From DATBGO01 sp963785765 (lineage in GTDB: Bacteria > Actinomycetota > Actinomycetes > Streptosporangiales > Streptosporangiaceae), in NCBI GenBank assembly GCA_963785765.1, contig CAWAWM010000003.1, positions 62,001 through 126,000 of the forward strand: a DNA stretch of 64,000 bases, in the 5' to 3' direction. The position numbers and the translations under genes were made by a program. Of this stretch, positions 1 to 7,322 are shown in pieces. The notes beneath the pieces were generated by a model. That model ran no database searches. It saw only the letters and a program-made list of their open reading frames with translations, and was not told where the DNA came from. The stretch's first letter is position 1; every line of letters begins with the position of its first letter.

Positions 1-3
1 CCC

Positions 4-40
4 GGCCTGCTGATCCGCGCCGGGCCTGCTGATCCGCGCC
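4..40. repeat. Two direct 18-bp copies at the window edge
   Basis: The 18-base string GGCCTGCTGATCCGCGCC occurs at 4-21 and again at 23-40, a period of 19 bases. The rest of 41-225 shows no gene I can support. The array may continue outside the window. Confidence 0.6.
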
Positions 41-225
41 TGACCTCGCAGCTAGGTCCCGCGCCCGGGCCGGCATCCTGACCAGGGGATGGCGGCCCGG
101 GCGGCTTGGCGTCCCGGCGGCCCGCGGCGGCCATGAGCTGGCCGATCATGATCAGGTAGGATTTTGCGCGCAACACGGCGCTTTTCGTTACGTGCTGCCG
201 CAACGGCCGACGGGAGACGTGCGCT

Positions 226-1221
226 GTGCCTGACGACAGCCAGCCCGGACCCGCCGCCGGGCGCCGCCTGCGGCTGCGGGCTGACTGCGAACGGTGTTTC
301 GCGCTGTGCTGCGTCGCGCCTGCCTTCTCGGCCTCGGCCGACTTCGCCATCGACAAGCGCGCCGGGCAGCCGTGCCCGAACCTGCGCCCGGACTTCCGCT
401 GCTCCATTCACGACCGGCTCCGGCCGCGCGGGTTTCCCGGGTGCGTCAGTTACGACTGCTTCGGCGCGGGCCAGCAGGTGGCCCAGGTCACCTTCGGCGG
501 GCGGGACTGGCGGCAGGCACCGGGCACCGCCGCCCAGATGTTCAGGGTGTTCACGATCATGCGGCAGCTCCATGAGCTGCTCTGGTACCTGACCGAGGCG
601 CTGGCGCTGCCCGCCGCGGGCCCGCTGCACGGCGAGCTCGGCGCTGCGCTGGCGCAGACCGAGCGCCTGACCCGCAGCAGCCCCGCTGCGCTGGCGAAGC
701 TGGACGTGCGCGCGTTCCGCGACGACATCAACGTCTTGCTGCTGCGGGCCAGCACCCTGGTGCGAGCCAGCGCCAGGCAGCCCGGGGCGAACCTCACCGG
801 AGCGGACCTGACGGATGCTGACGGCGCCGACCTGAGCGGCGCCAAGCTGAGCGGCGCGGACCTGACGGACGCCGACCTGAGCGGCGCGGACCTGAGCGGC
901 GCCGAGCTGAGAGGCGCCGACCTGACCGGGAGGGACCTCAGCGGCGCGGACCTGGCCGGCGCCAGCCTGCGCGGCGCCCGCCTCATCGGCGCTGATCTCA
1001 GCGGCGCCGGCCTGAGGATGGCCGACCTCACCGGAGCGGACCTCAGGGGCGCCGACCTCAGCGGCGCCGACCTCAGCGAGTGCTTCTTCCTCGGCCAGTC
1101 CCAGCTCGACGCGGCTCGCGGTGATCAGGGCACCAGGCTTCCCGCCGTCCTGACCCGGCCCGCGCACTGGCCCGCCGGGCGCGGGCCCGCCGGGCCGGCC
1201 GGGCCCGCGCCCGGCGGCTGA
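226..1221 (+). CDS. Pentapeptide-repeat protein with Cys-rich N-terminus
   Basis: A 331-residue protein of two parts. Residues about 21-78 hold eight cysteines (21, 24, 28, 29, 50, 59, 73, 78) in a CxxC..CC..C..C..C..C pattern that looks metal-binding. Residues about 189-286 are uninterrupted A(D/N)LSG-type pentapeptide repeats, which in known families fold as a right-handed quadrilateral beta helix; some members such as MfpA and Qnr mimic DNA and bind gyrase. There is no signal peptide or membrane segment, so it is probably cytosolic. GTG at 226 is chosen because GGGAGA lies about 9 bases upstream. The link to gyrase is not shown by the sequence; the architecture is clear, the role unknown. 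Confidence 0.85.
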   Translation: MPDDSQPGPAAGRRLRLRADCERCFALCCVAPAFSASADFAIDKRAGQPCPNLRPDFRCSIHDRLRPRGFPGCVSYDCFGAGQQVAQVTFGGRDWRQAPGTAAQMFRVFTIMRQLHELLWYLTEALALPAAGPLHGELGAALAQTERLTRSSPAALAKLDVRAFRDDINVLLLRASTLVRASARQPGANLTGADLTDADGADLSGAKLSGADLTDADLSGADLSGAELRGADLTGRDLSGADLAGASLRGARLIGADLSGAGLRMADLTGADLRGADLSGADLSECFFLGQSQLDAARGDQGTRLPAVLTRPAHWPAGRGPAGPAGPAPGG

Positions 1222-1237
1222 TGTGCGAAGCCGCCGC

Positions 1238-2134
1238 TCAGCGCAGGCCGAGCGCGGCGCTCACCGCGGCCCGCGGGCCCTTCCCGGCCAGCGCGTCGAT
1301 GTGGACGACCAGGCCCTGGTCGATCGTCAGCAGGACGAGCGCCAGCACCCGGCGATCGCGCATCGCGACGATGCCGATCCGGTTCCCGACCGGCACGTAC
1401 AGCAGCGCGGGGGAAGCAGGCGGACCGAGGTAGCGCATGATGCCGGGGGCGACGTTGGCGGCGCCGACCACCACGCGGGGCTCGACGTCACCGGCGCCCT
1501 CGACGGCCGGATCGAGCAGCGCCAGCAGTCCGTCCAGGTCACCGCCCGTGCAGGCCTCGATGAATCGCTCGCTGACCTGCCGGTGCAGAGCGGGGTCCAC
1601 GGGAAACCGGCCGGCCGCGGACTCGGCTCGCACGGTCCTGCGGGCCCGGCTGGCCAGCTGCCGGCACGACGTCGGCGTGCGCCCGACGACGGCCGCGACT
1701 TCGTCGAATGAGTACTGGAACACGTCGTGCAGCACGAACGAGGTCCGCTCGGCGGGCGTCAGGCGCTCTAGGAGGGCATGCATGGCCATGGTGACGTTGT
1801 CGACGAGCGTGACGTGACCGGAGGGATCGACGGCGTGCGGGTCAAAGGGATCGTCGGCGATGTCCAGCGCGTCGGCCGGGCGGCGCCGCCGGGAGCGGAG
1901 CCTGTCGAGGCACAGCCTGCTGGTGACGACCACCAGCCATCCCTCGGGATCGTCGAGGCCGGCGATGTCCGTGCGGGCCAGCCGGGTGAATGCTTCCTGT
2001 ACCGCGTCCTCCGCGTCGCGGAAGTCCAGCAGCATGCGGAAGGCCAGATCGAGCATCCGCCGCCGGTGCGCCGCCCACAGCGCGGTGAACGCCGGGTCCT
2101 GGCCGCCGGAGGTGGCGTGGTCAGGTGGTTCCAT
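1238..2134 (-). CDS. ECF41-type RNA polymerase sigma factor (SigJ-like)
   Basis: This ECF sigma factor has a sigma-2 region near the N-terminus (DAEDAVQEAFTRL), sigma-4 (LTPAERTSFVLHDVFQYSFDE and the HTH that follows) and a C-terminal SnoaL-like extension of about 110 residues, the hallmark of the ECF41 group, where the extension controls sigma activity in place of an anti-sigma factor. The usual DGGGK/R motif of the extension is not evident here (EGAGDVEPR stands in its region), which could alter control. ATG at 2134 has GAGGA six bases upstream and is preferred over the in-frame ATG at 2146. It lies 49 bases behind an epimerase-like gene on the same strand, the partner type typical of ECF41, and the promoter ahead of that gene matches the ECF41 motif. 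Confidence 0.9.
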   Translation of the reverse strand: MEPPDHATSGGQDPAFTALWAAHRRRMLDLAFRMLLDFRDAEDAVQEAFTRLARTDIAGLDDPEGWLVVVTSRLCLDRLRSRRRRPADALDIADDPFDPHAVDPSGHVTLVDNVTMAMHALLERLTPAERTSFVLHDVFQYSFDEVAAVVGRTPTSCRQLASRARRTVRAESAAGRFPVDPALHRQVSERFIEACTGGDLDGLLALLDPAVEGAGDVEPRVVVGAANVAPGIMRYLGPPASPALLYVPVGNRIGIVAMRDRRVLALVLLTIDQGLVVHIDALAGKGPRAAVSAALGLR

Positions 2135-2183
2135 CACTGTCCTCATCGTCTCAGCTGGCGGACGAGGGCCCCGCGGCGGCCGC

Positions 2184-2882
2184 TCACGGCTTCTTGCGGA
2201 TGCCTTCCTGCCAGATCAGCTTCAGCATCGACGGGCTGGCGCCCGGCGTCGCCACGGCGATCGCCGAGCGCACGTACGTGTCGCTGAGCGCCTGGCGCAG
2301 CAGGCAGTCGGCCAGGTCGATGCGGGCGGTGAACCGGTGGCCGACGTGGTCGATCGCGACCTGGTACGCCGAGACGGCCGGCGCCTCGAACAACCCGGAC
2401 GGGCGCACGATCGTCCAGGCCAGGTCGCTGCCGGACACGATCGCCTCCATCCTGCGCATGTCGTCGTAGACGGTCCGGCCGAGCTTGCCGACGACGTAGG
2501 GCTGGATGATCTTCTCGAAGATGAACCCGCCGAGCGGCTCGGCGGGAGGGCCAAGCACGCTGGAGCTGACGCACGCGAGCCGCTTGATGCCGGCGGCGCG
2601 CATGCCGGCGATGATGTTGGCCGCGCCGCCGGAGTACACGCTGACCGGGGCTCTGGCAAAGGGCACGCCCAGGGCGGACAGCACGGCATCGGCGCCGTCG
2701 ATCGCCGCGGCCACGGCGCCCGCGTCGTGGACATCGCCGGCCGCGACGGCCAGGCGCCGGTGCTTGATCGGGAAGGCGCCGGGGCGGCGGGTGACGGCGA
2801 TCACATCGTGATCCTCGGCGAGCGCGAGCTGGGTGAGCAGCCGCCCGGTCGGGCCATTGGCGCCGAATACTGCCAGCTTCAT
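2184..2882 (-). CDS. NAD(P)-binding epimerase/oxidoreductase (NmrA-like), ECF41 partner
   Basis: A 232-residue Rossmann-fold protein opening with a GANGPTGR dinucleotide-binding loop, followed by a VSSS segment and PSG, as in atypical short-chain dehydrogenases of the NmrA/SDR_a5 group. The catalytic YxxxK is not clear, so it may be a redox sensor or an epimerase/reductase. GGAAGGA eight bases before the ATG supports the start. It is first in an apparent two-gene operon with the ECF41 sigma factor. ECF41 sigma factors are known to sit beside carboxymuconolactone decarboxylases, oxidoreductases or epimerases, which this matches. Substrate unknown. Confidence 0.85.
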   Translation of the reverse strand: MKLAVFGANGPTGRLLTQLALAEDHDVIAVTRRPGAFPIKHRRLAVAAGDVHDAGAVAAAIDGADAVLSALGVPFARAPVSVYSGGAANIIAGMRAAGIKRLACVSSSVLGPPAEPLGGFIFEKIIQPYVVGKLGRTVYDDMRRMEAIVSGSDLAWTIVRPSGLFEAPAVSAYQVAIDHVGHRFTARIDLADCLLRQALSDTYVRSAIAVATPGASPSMLKLIWQEGIRKKP

Positions 2883-2941
2883 GGGTTCGATCCTTCCGAC
2901 GTGCTCCCGGACCTGCGTCCGGGGGCGGCTACATCAGGAAG

Positions 2942-2968
2942 GACGCCGCCATCGGCAGCGGTGTGACA
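2942..2968 (-). promoter_or_regulatory. ECF41-type promoter of the epimerase-sigma operon
   Basis: On the minus strand TGTCACA (2968-2962) is followed by exactly 16 bases and CGTC (2945-2942). This equals the published ECF41 target motif TGTCACA-N16-CGTC. The gene start is 60 bases downstream at 2882. The sigma factor encoded in the same operon is therefore likely to drive its own transcription. Confidence 0.85.
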
Positions 2969-2982
2969 TCGCCAGCAGCTGC

Positions 2983-4403
2983 CTAGGCGTGCACCTGCGG
3001 ATGCCGCCCGGCCCACGGCGCGGCCTGCTCGAGCTGGCCGGCCACCTGAATCAGCAGATCCTCGCGGCCGTAGCCGGCCACCAGCTGCACGCCGACCGGC
3101 AGCCCGCCGGGCGTCCAGTGCAGCGGCAGGCTGATCGCCGGCTGGCCGGTCATGTTGAACTGAGCCGTGTAGGGGATGAAGCTGGCGATCCGGTGCCCCT
3201 CCTCCTCCGGGCGGCGGCGGTGAACCAGCCCAGCTCGGGCGGGGGCGCCCCCAGCGTGGGCGTGACCAGCAGGTCGTGGCCGTCCAGCCACTGCGCCATC
3301 CGCCGCACCCAGCTCCCGATCCAGGACCGGCTCTGCAGGTACGTCATGGCGTCCATGGCCGAGCCGGCCCGCCGGTAGGCGGCGTTGCGCGGCTCGATCT
3401 CGTCGTCGCTGATCTGGCGGCCGAGCAGCATCTCGAACGCCCGGAACGTGGCCTCGGTGTCGGCGGCGATGATCGTGTTGAAGTGCCGGGAGAAGGCCGG
3501 CTCGAACATTCCCTCCGGTGCTGACTCCTCGACGTGGTGGCCGAGCCGTTCCAGCAGCTTGGCCGTCCCGGCCACCGCGGCGCGGCACTCCGGATCGTCG
3601 AGGTAGCCCTCGGCGCCCGGCCGGTCAAGGACCCCGATCCGCAGCGGGGCGGGGTCGGCCCCGACCTCCTTGGTCAGCGGGCGGCGCAGCGGCGGCGCAT
3701 AGTAAGGCTCGCCGGGCCGCCGGGTGCTGATCACGTCCAGGACGCCCGCCGCGTCCCGCACGGTACGGGCCACGACGCCGTCGATCGTGCCGCCCGCCCA
3801 GGCCTCGCCGATCACCGGGCCCTGGCTGACCCGGCCGCGGGTCGGCTTCAGCCCCACCATCCCGCAGGCACTGGCCGGGATCCGGATCGAGCCGCCGCCG
3901 TCGCTGGCGTGCGCGACCGCCACCATGCCGCTGGCCACCGCCGCCGCCGACCCGCCCGAGGAGCCGCCGGTGCTGCGACCGGGATCCCACGGGTTGCGGG
4001 CGGCCGGGAACGACCGCGGCTCGGTGGTCACCGTGGTGCCCATTTCCGGCACGTTCGTACGGCCGAGCGGCACGAAACCGGCCGCCCGGAAGGACGCCGC
4101 CAGGTAGGACGTCACCGGGAACGGCAGCTCACGCATGGGCCCCACGCCGAAGGCCGTCACCTCACCCGCCACGGTGCAGCCCAGGTCCTTGAACAGGATC
4201 GGCACCCCGCGGAACGGCCCGTCCGGCAGCTTCCCGGCCGCCTCGGCCCGGGCCTCGCCGAACCGGGTCCTGATCACCGCGTCGAGCCGCGGATTCACCT
4301 TCTCGATCCGGCCGATCGCGGCCTCCACCAGCTCCGCCGGGCTGACCTCGCCGCGCCGGACCAGTTCAGCCTGAGCGGTAGCGTCCAGCAACGTTAGTTC
4401 CAT
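2983..4403 (-). pseudogene. Amidase-signature enzyme, interrupted by one frameshift
   Basis: The protein carries the amidase-signature Ser-cisSer-Lys core: Lys in LFKDL and the Gly/Ser-rich GRSTGGSSGGSAAAVAS segment, with a GGGSIRIPA stretch after it. The reading frame from 4403 runs intact to about 3210 (PELGWFTAA) and then diverges. The family C-terminus (EEEGHRIASFIPYTAQFN, later GLPVGVQLV) continues in the next frame to the stop at 2983. Inserting one G in the GCCCGGAGG run near 3203-3212 restores a protein of about 474 residues, the normal family length. Either the gene was inactivated recently or the base is a sequencing error. Such enzymes hydrolyse amides; the substrate cannot be told. 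GTG (4406) and ATG (4403) are adjacent starts. Confidence 0.85.
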
Positions 4404-4665
4404 CACGTCGGCCTGCTGTCTTCCCGGGCGAGCGGCTCAGCTCGCGCCTTGATCCCGGCGAGCATTCTGCGGGGCACGGCGAAGTCGCCGAACTCCATCA
4501 AAAGCATGCTAAAGACTGCCAGCAGCGGCCAGAGGCGATGGTCCTCTCGGCCCGCGCCGCTGCGCGTATTCACAGGGGGAGCGCGCGAGGCGTTCAGCTG
4601 GGCTCCAGGAAAAAGCGGTCTGCTTGATCTCGAGACGAAGCCGCACGCGGGACGGGAGCGCCGGG

Positions 4666-5094
4666 ATGAGAGGAACGCCGATGACGGCCGATCGAGCAAT
4701 CTCCTCGCTGCACACTGCGGCAGGCCGCGATCCGGACCGCCAGGGCCGGCACCTGCATCCGGCGGCGCTCCCGCAGTGGCATGCCCTGCTCGGGCTCCTG
4801 TGGCAGGACCGGCTGGAGCGGGTCACCCAGCTGTCGCTCGCCTACCACGACGCCGAAGCCGCCGCCGGCGACCGCACCAGCGACCGCGAAGCGCGCCTGG
4901 CGGCCAGCCGGCAGGCGAGCCGGGTACTGCACCGGGCGGTTACCGAGCGGCGCGCGCTCGCCGAGATCGAGGCGGCGATCAGCCGGCTGGGGACCGGGCG
5001 GTTCGGGTGGTGCGAGCAGTGCGGCGGCGTCATCGCCACCGCGCGGCTGGTACACGCGCCGCAGATCAGGTACTGCGCTTCGTGTGACTGCTGA
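4666..5094 (+). CDS. DksA/TraR-type C4 zinc finger protein
   Basis: A small protein of about 142 residues: a helical, probably coiled-coil region rich in Arg, Ala and Glu, then a C-terminal four-cysteine zinc finger (CEQCGG ... YCASCDC) at the very end. DksA/TraR proteins bind the RNA polymerase secondary channel. This one has the zinc finger and helical arm, but the acidic tip residues of true DksA cannot be identified by eye. The ORF is open from 4624; ATG at 4666 (behind GGGAGCGCCGGG) or 4681 (behind GAGAGG) are the likely starts. It stands alone, convergent with the dehalogenase gene three bases downstream. Upstream, 4407-4665 holds no gene I can support. Confidence 0.8.
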   Translation: MRGTPMTADRAISSLHTAAGRDPDRQGRHLHPAALPQWHALLGLLWQDRLERVTQLSLAYHDAEAAAGDRTSDREARLAASRQASRVLHRAVTERRALAEIEAAISRLGTGRFGWCEQCGGVIATARLVHAPQIRYCASCDC

Positions 5095-5097
5095 GGC

Positions 5098-6003
5098 TCA
5101 GCCGGGGCCCGGCCGGGAGCGCACGAAGCTGGCGATCACCGCGCCGAGCCGCTCGCCCGCGTCCTCCTGAAGGAAGTGACCGGCCCCCTCGATCACCGGA
5201 TGCTCAAGGCCGACGGCACCGGGCACGGCGCGCTTCAGGATGGGCGCCATCGCGCCGGTGATCGGGTCGCGGTCACTGAAGGCGACCAGGAACGGCTTCT
5301 CCCAGCCGGCCAGCTCGCGCCAGGCGGCCCGGTTGGCCTCGGACGCCGGATCGTCCGGGGACGTCGGCACCAGCCCGGGCATTGCTCGGACCCCGGCCAG
5401 GTAGGTCTCGTCGGGGAACGGTGCGTCGTAGGCCGCGAGCACCGCCGGTGACAGGGGCGTCTGGCAGCCGGATTGCACCAGCCGGGATACGTCGATCCGC
5501 GGCGTGGTGCGCACCACCTCGCGGAACCGCAGCCAGATCTCGGGCATCGCCTGGTCCCCGGTGGGCAGCCCGGTGTTGGCCGCCACCACCCGGGCGAACC
5601 GGTCCGGATGCTCGGCCACCAGCCGCAGCCCGATCAGGCCGCCCCAGTCCTGCCCGACCAGGGTCAGCCCGCTCAGGCCGAGCCGGTCAAAGGCGAACGC
5701 CCTGATCCACTCCACGTGCCGCGCATAGCTGTGGTCGCCGATCTCGGCCGGCTTATCGGACCGGCCGAACCCGACCAGGTCCGGTGCGATGGCCCGCAGC
5801 CCGGCCGCCGCGAGCACCGGCATCACGTGGCGGTACAGGAACGACCAGCTCGGCTCGCCGTGCAGGAGCAGCACGGGCTCGCCGTCCGGCGGCCCGGCCT
5901 CCACGTAGCCGATCCGCAGGCCGTCCACATCCGCGTAACGCGGCGGGTAGCTGAAATCCGGCAGGCCCGCAAACCGATCTTCAGGAGTACGCACGACTCG
6001 CAT
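5098..6003 (-). CDS. Haloalkane dehalogenase (alpha/beta hydrolase)
   Basis: A 301-residue alpha/beta hydrolase with the HGEPSW oxyanion segment and the nucleophile elbow GQDWGG, whose Asp and adjacent Trp are the nucleophile and halide-binding residues of haloalkane dehalogenase subfamily I (DhlA/DhmA-like). A late GAGHFLQED motif supplies the catalytic His. Such enzymes hydrolyse carbon-halogen bonds to an alcohol plus halide in the cytosol. No signal peptide is seen. The gene is full length and isolated, convergent with the zinc finger gene. An epoxide hydrolase is the main alternative, but those normally have HGxP and GHDWG; here HGEPSW plus GQDWGG favours the dehalogenase. Confidence 0.87.
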   Translation of the reverse strand: MRVVRTPEDRFAGLPDFSYPPRYADVDGLRIGYVEAGPPDGEPVLLLHGEPSWSFLYRHVMPVLAAAGLRAIAPDLVGFGRSDKPAEIGDHSYARHVEWIRAFAFDRLGLSGLTLVGQDWGGLIGLRLVAEHPDRFARVVAANTGLPTGDQAMPEIWLRFREVVRTTPRIDVSRLVQSGCQTPLSPAVLAAYDAPFPDETYLAGVRAMPGLVPTSPDDPASEANRAAWRELAGWEKPFLVAFSDRDPITGAMAPILKRAVPGAVGLEHPVIEGAGHFLQEDAGERLGAVIASFVRSRPGPG

Positions 6004-6082
6004 CCGATCATGCTGTCACGAACCCGAGCCGCCCCGCGAGATCCGCCTGACCCAAATGGCCAGCGGCGGGCAGGTTCAGGAG

Positions 6083-6292
6083 CTATGCGGCGTTTGCTAC
6101 CTCTACTACGTCGAGTGGGAAAGTCACCTTCAGCGTCTCGTCCGTCCCCGTGATGTAGACCGCGACCCGCACGTGTGCACCGATGCCTGATTCGTAGGCG
6201 TCAATGACCTCGCCTTCGGCCTTACCAGGCCCCCACGGCACACGTACCCGCGTACCGATGCCGGGCAACACGCGCACCTCGTCCCTCCTCAC
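6083..6292 (-). CDS. Small beta-rich protein coupled to HEPN gene, unknown function
   Basis: A 69-residue acidic protein rich in alternating Val and Gly (RVRVPWGPGKAEGEV, then HVRVAVYI and VTFPLDVVEV), suggesting a small SH3-like beta barrel. No family is recognised. The second of two consecutive GTG codons (6292) overlaps the TGA of the upstream HEPN-like gene by four bases, implying translational coupling. Its partner and size fit an antidote or adaptor, but that is inference only. Confidence 0.6.
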   Translation of the reverse strand: MRRDEVRVLPGIGTRVRVPWGPGKAEGEVIDAYESGIGAHVRVAVYITGTDETLKVTFPLDVVEVANAA

Positions 6293-6879
6293 CACGGCGA
6301 TGCGCCGATCATACGCTCGAGGTGCTCTTTCACGGTCTCATCCATGCCGTGGGCGAGCCCGTTCAGGGCAGAGCGCCAGCGGCTGACGCTTTGCAACGTC
6401 ATCGGCCATCCGATAGCCCTGGCCCTAGCCAGCTTGCTGCGATCATCATGCGCAATACCGTTTCTGGCCGTATTGAGTATCTCGAGGGTGCGGTTCCAGG
6501 TGACGCACCGTGCCGGGTAGCGCGACTCCAGATCTGCCCACAGCTGCATTCCGAAGAGCCCGAAGTCCTTGCCTAACGTACCCGGATCGGCGTTAGCCCG
6601 GTCCAGCCGCCGGGCCGCGGCATAGGGGATTCGGAGAACAGCTTGCATGCCAGGAGCTCCCGGCACCACTGCCACGACGACAGCATTAATCGCCTCATCA
6701 TGCAGATCGCGCGCGAACCCCTGGAACTCGCTCGCTAAGCGCAAGACCAACGCGTGGTTGAGTTCCTCGGTCTCCCAGCGGCGGCCGGGGCCGCTCCCAA
6801 ATACCTTGTGAGCCGTACGTAACCGATCTACACGACGCATCCGGTGCTCAAGCCAGGTCTGAAGTGAGGCAGACACCAT
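6289..6879 (-). CDS. Putative HEPN-domain protein (possible RNase)
   Basis: An all-alpha protein of about 196 residues. Near residue 150 it has NTARNGIAHDD, which fits the Rx4-6H signature of HEPN nucleases in its common R-N-x-x-x-H form. A preceding Trp/Leu-rich helix (GMQLWADLESRYPARCVTWNRTLEIL) would be the partner helix. HEPN domains occur in RNase toxins, abortive-infection proteins and CRISPR effectors. ATG at 6879 (MVSASLQTW) is preferred to the 6927 ORF start. It is the first gene of an overlapping two-gene unit with the 69-residue protein. Role as a toxin or defence nuclease is inference; a non-catalytic HEPN is possible. Confidence 0.55.
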   Translation of the reverse strand: MVSASLQTWLEHRMRRVDRLRTAHKVFGSGPGRRWETEELNHALVLRLASEFQGFARDLHDEAINAVVVAVVPGAPGMQAVLRIPYAAARRLDRANADPGTLGKDFGLFGMQLWADLESRYPARCVTWNRTLEILNTARNGIAHDDRSKLARARAIGWPMTLQSVSRWRSALNGLAHGMDETVKEHLERMIGASPW

Positions 6880-6927
6880 GCACCGCACCGTAGGCCCACC
6901 TAACGACAGAATTGTGCTGGGCGCCAA

Positions 6928-7322
6928 GCATCATTCCGGGACTTTCCGGCAGTCGGCTAGGCATGACGGCTCGTATGGAAAGCGTACGCAGGCGGTACCG
7001 CGGCCCATGGGAGGTTCTACTTCGGCTGCGGGCCACCGTTGCCCTGAAGCCATGCCGGAGCCTCCCGGCTACGGCTGACAGCTCCTCGCGGCCCGTCTCG
7101 CCGCCCCGGCCCAGCCGCATATCTCTCCCGCGCGAACTCGGGAGAGAAGTGCATATGGAGGGCGTATGCATCGGGTACCGCGGCGCTTGGATTCCGCTTG
7201 CGGCCGGCCGATCCGGCCAGGCCGGGCCGACTGTGGGTCGTGATCAAGCCACGGCCCGCGCGACGGCGCTGGTTAAGGTGGCTTATCTTCCTGAGAGAGG
7301 CGTACTCACTGACAGGAAAGCC
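6928..7322. other. Divergent intergenic region with a near-duplicate motif
   Basis: This 395-base stretch separates the HEPN gene (minus) from kdpD (plus). The kdpD frame is open across it, but I see no domain. Two similar segments begin with ATGGA(A/G) at 6975 and 7155, exactly 180 bases apart, share GCGTA and GGTACCGCGGC blocks, and read MESVRRRYRGPWE and MEGVCIGYRGAWI in the kdpD frame. A short inverted repeat TGCATA/TATGCA flanks the second copy at 7152-7172. Promoters for both genes should lie here. Confidence 0.45.

Noticed and set aside
2125..2966. Plus-strand ORFs over the epimerase gene
   Set aside because: Antisense shadows of the ECF41-epimerase operon.
6912..7322. Upstream extension of kdpD
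   Set aside because: Frame is open but has no KdpD homology; ATG 7323 with AGGAAAG upstream is the supported start.
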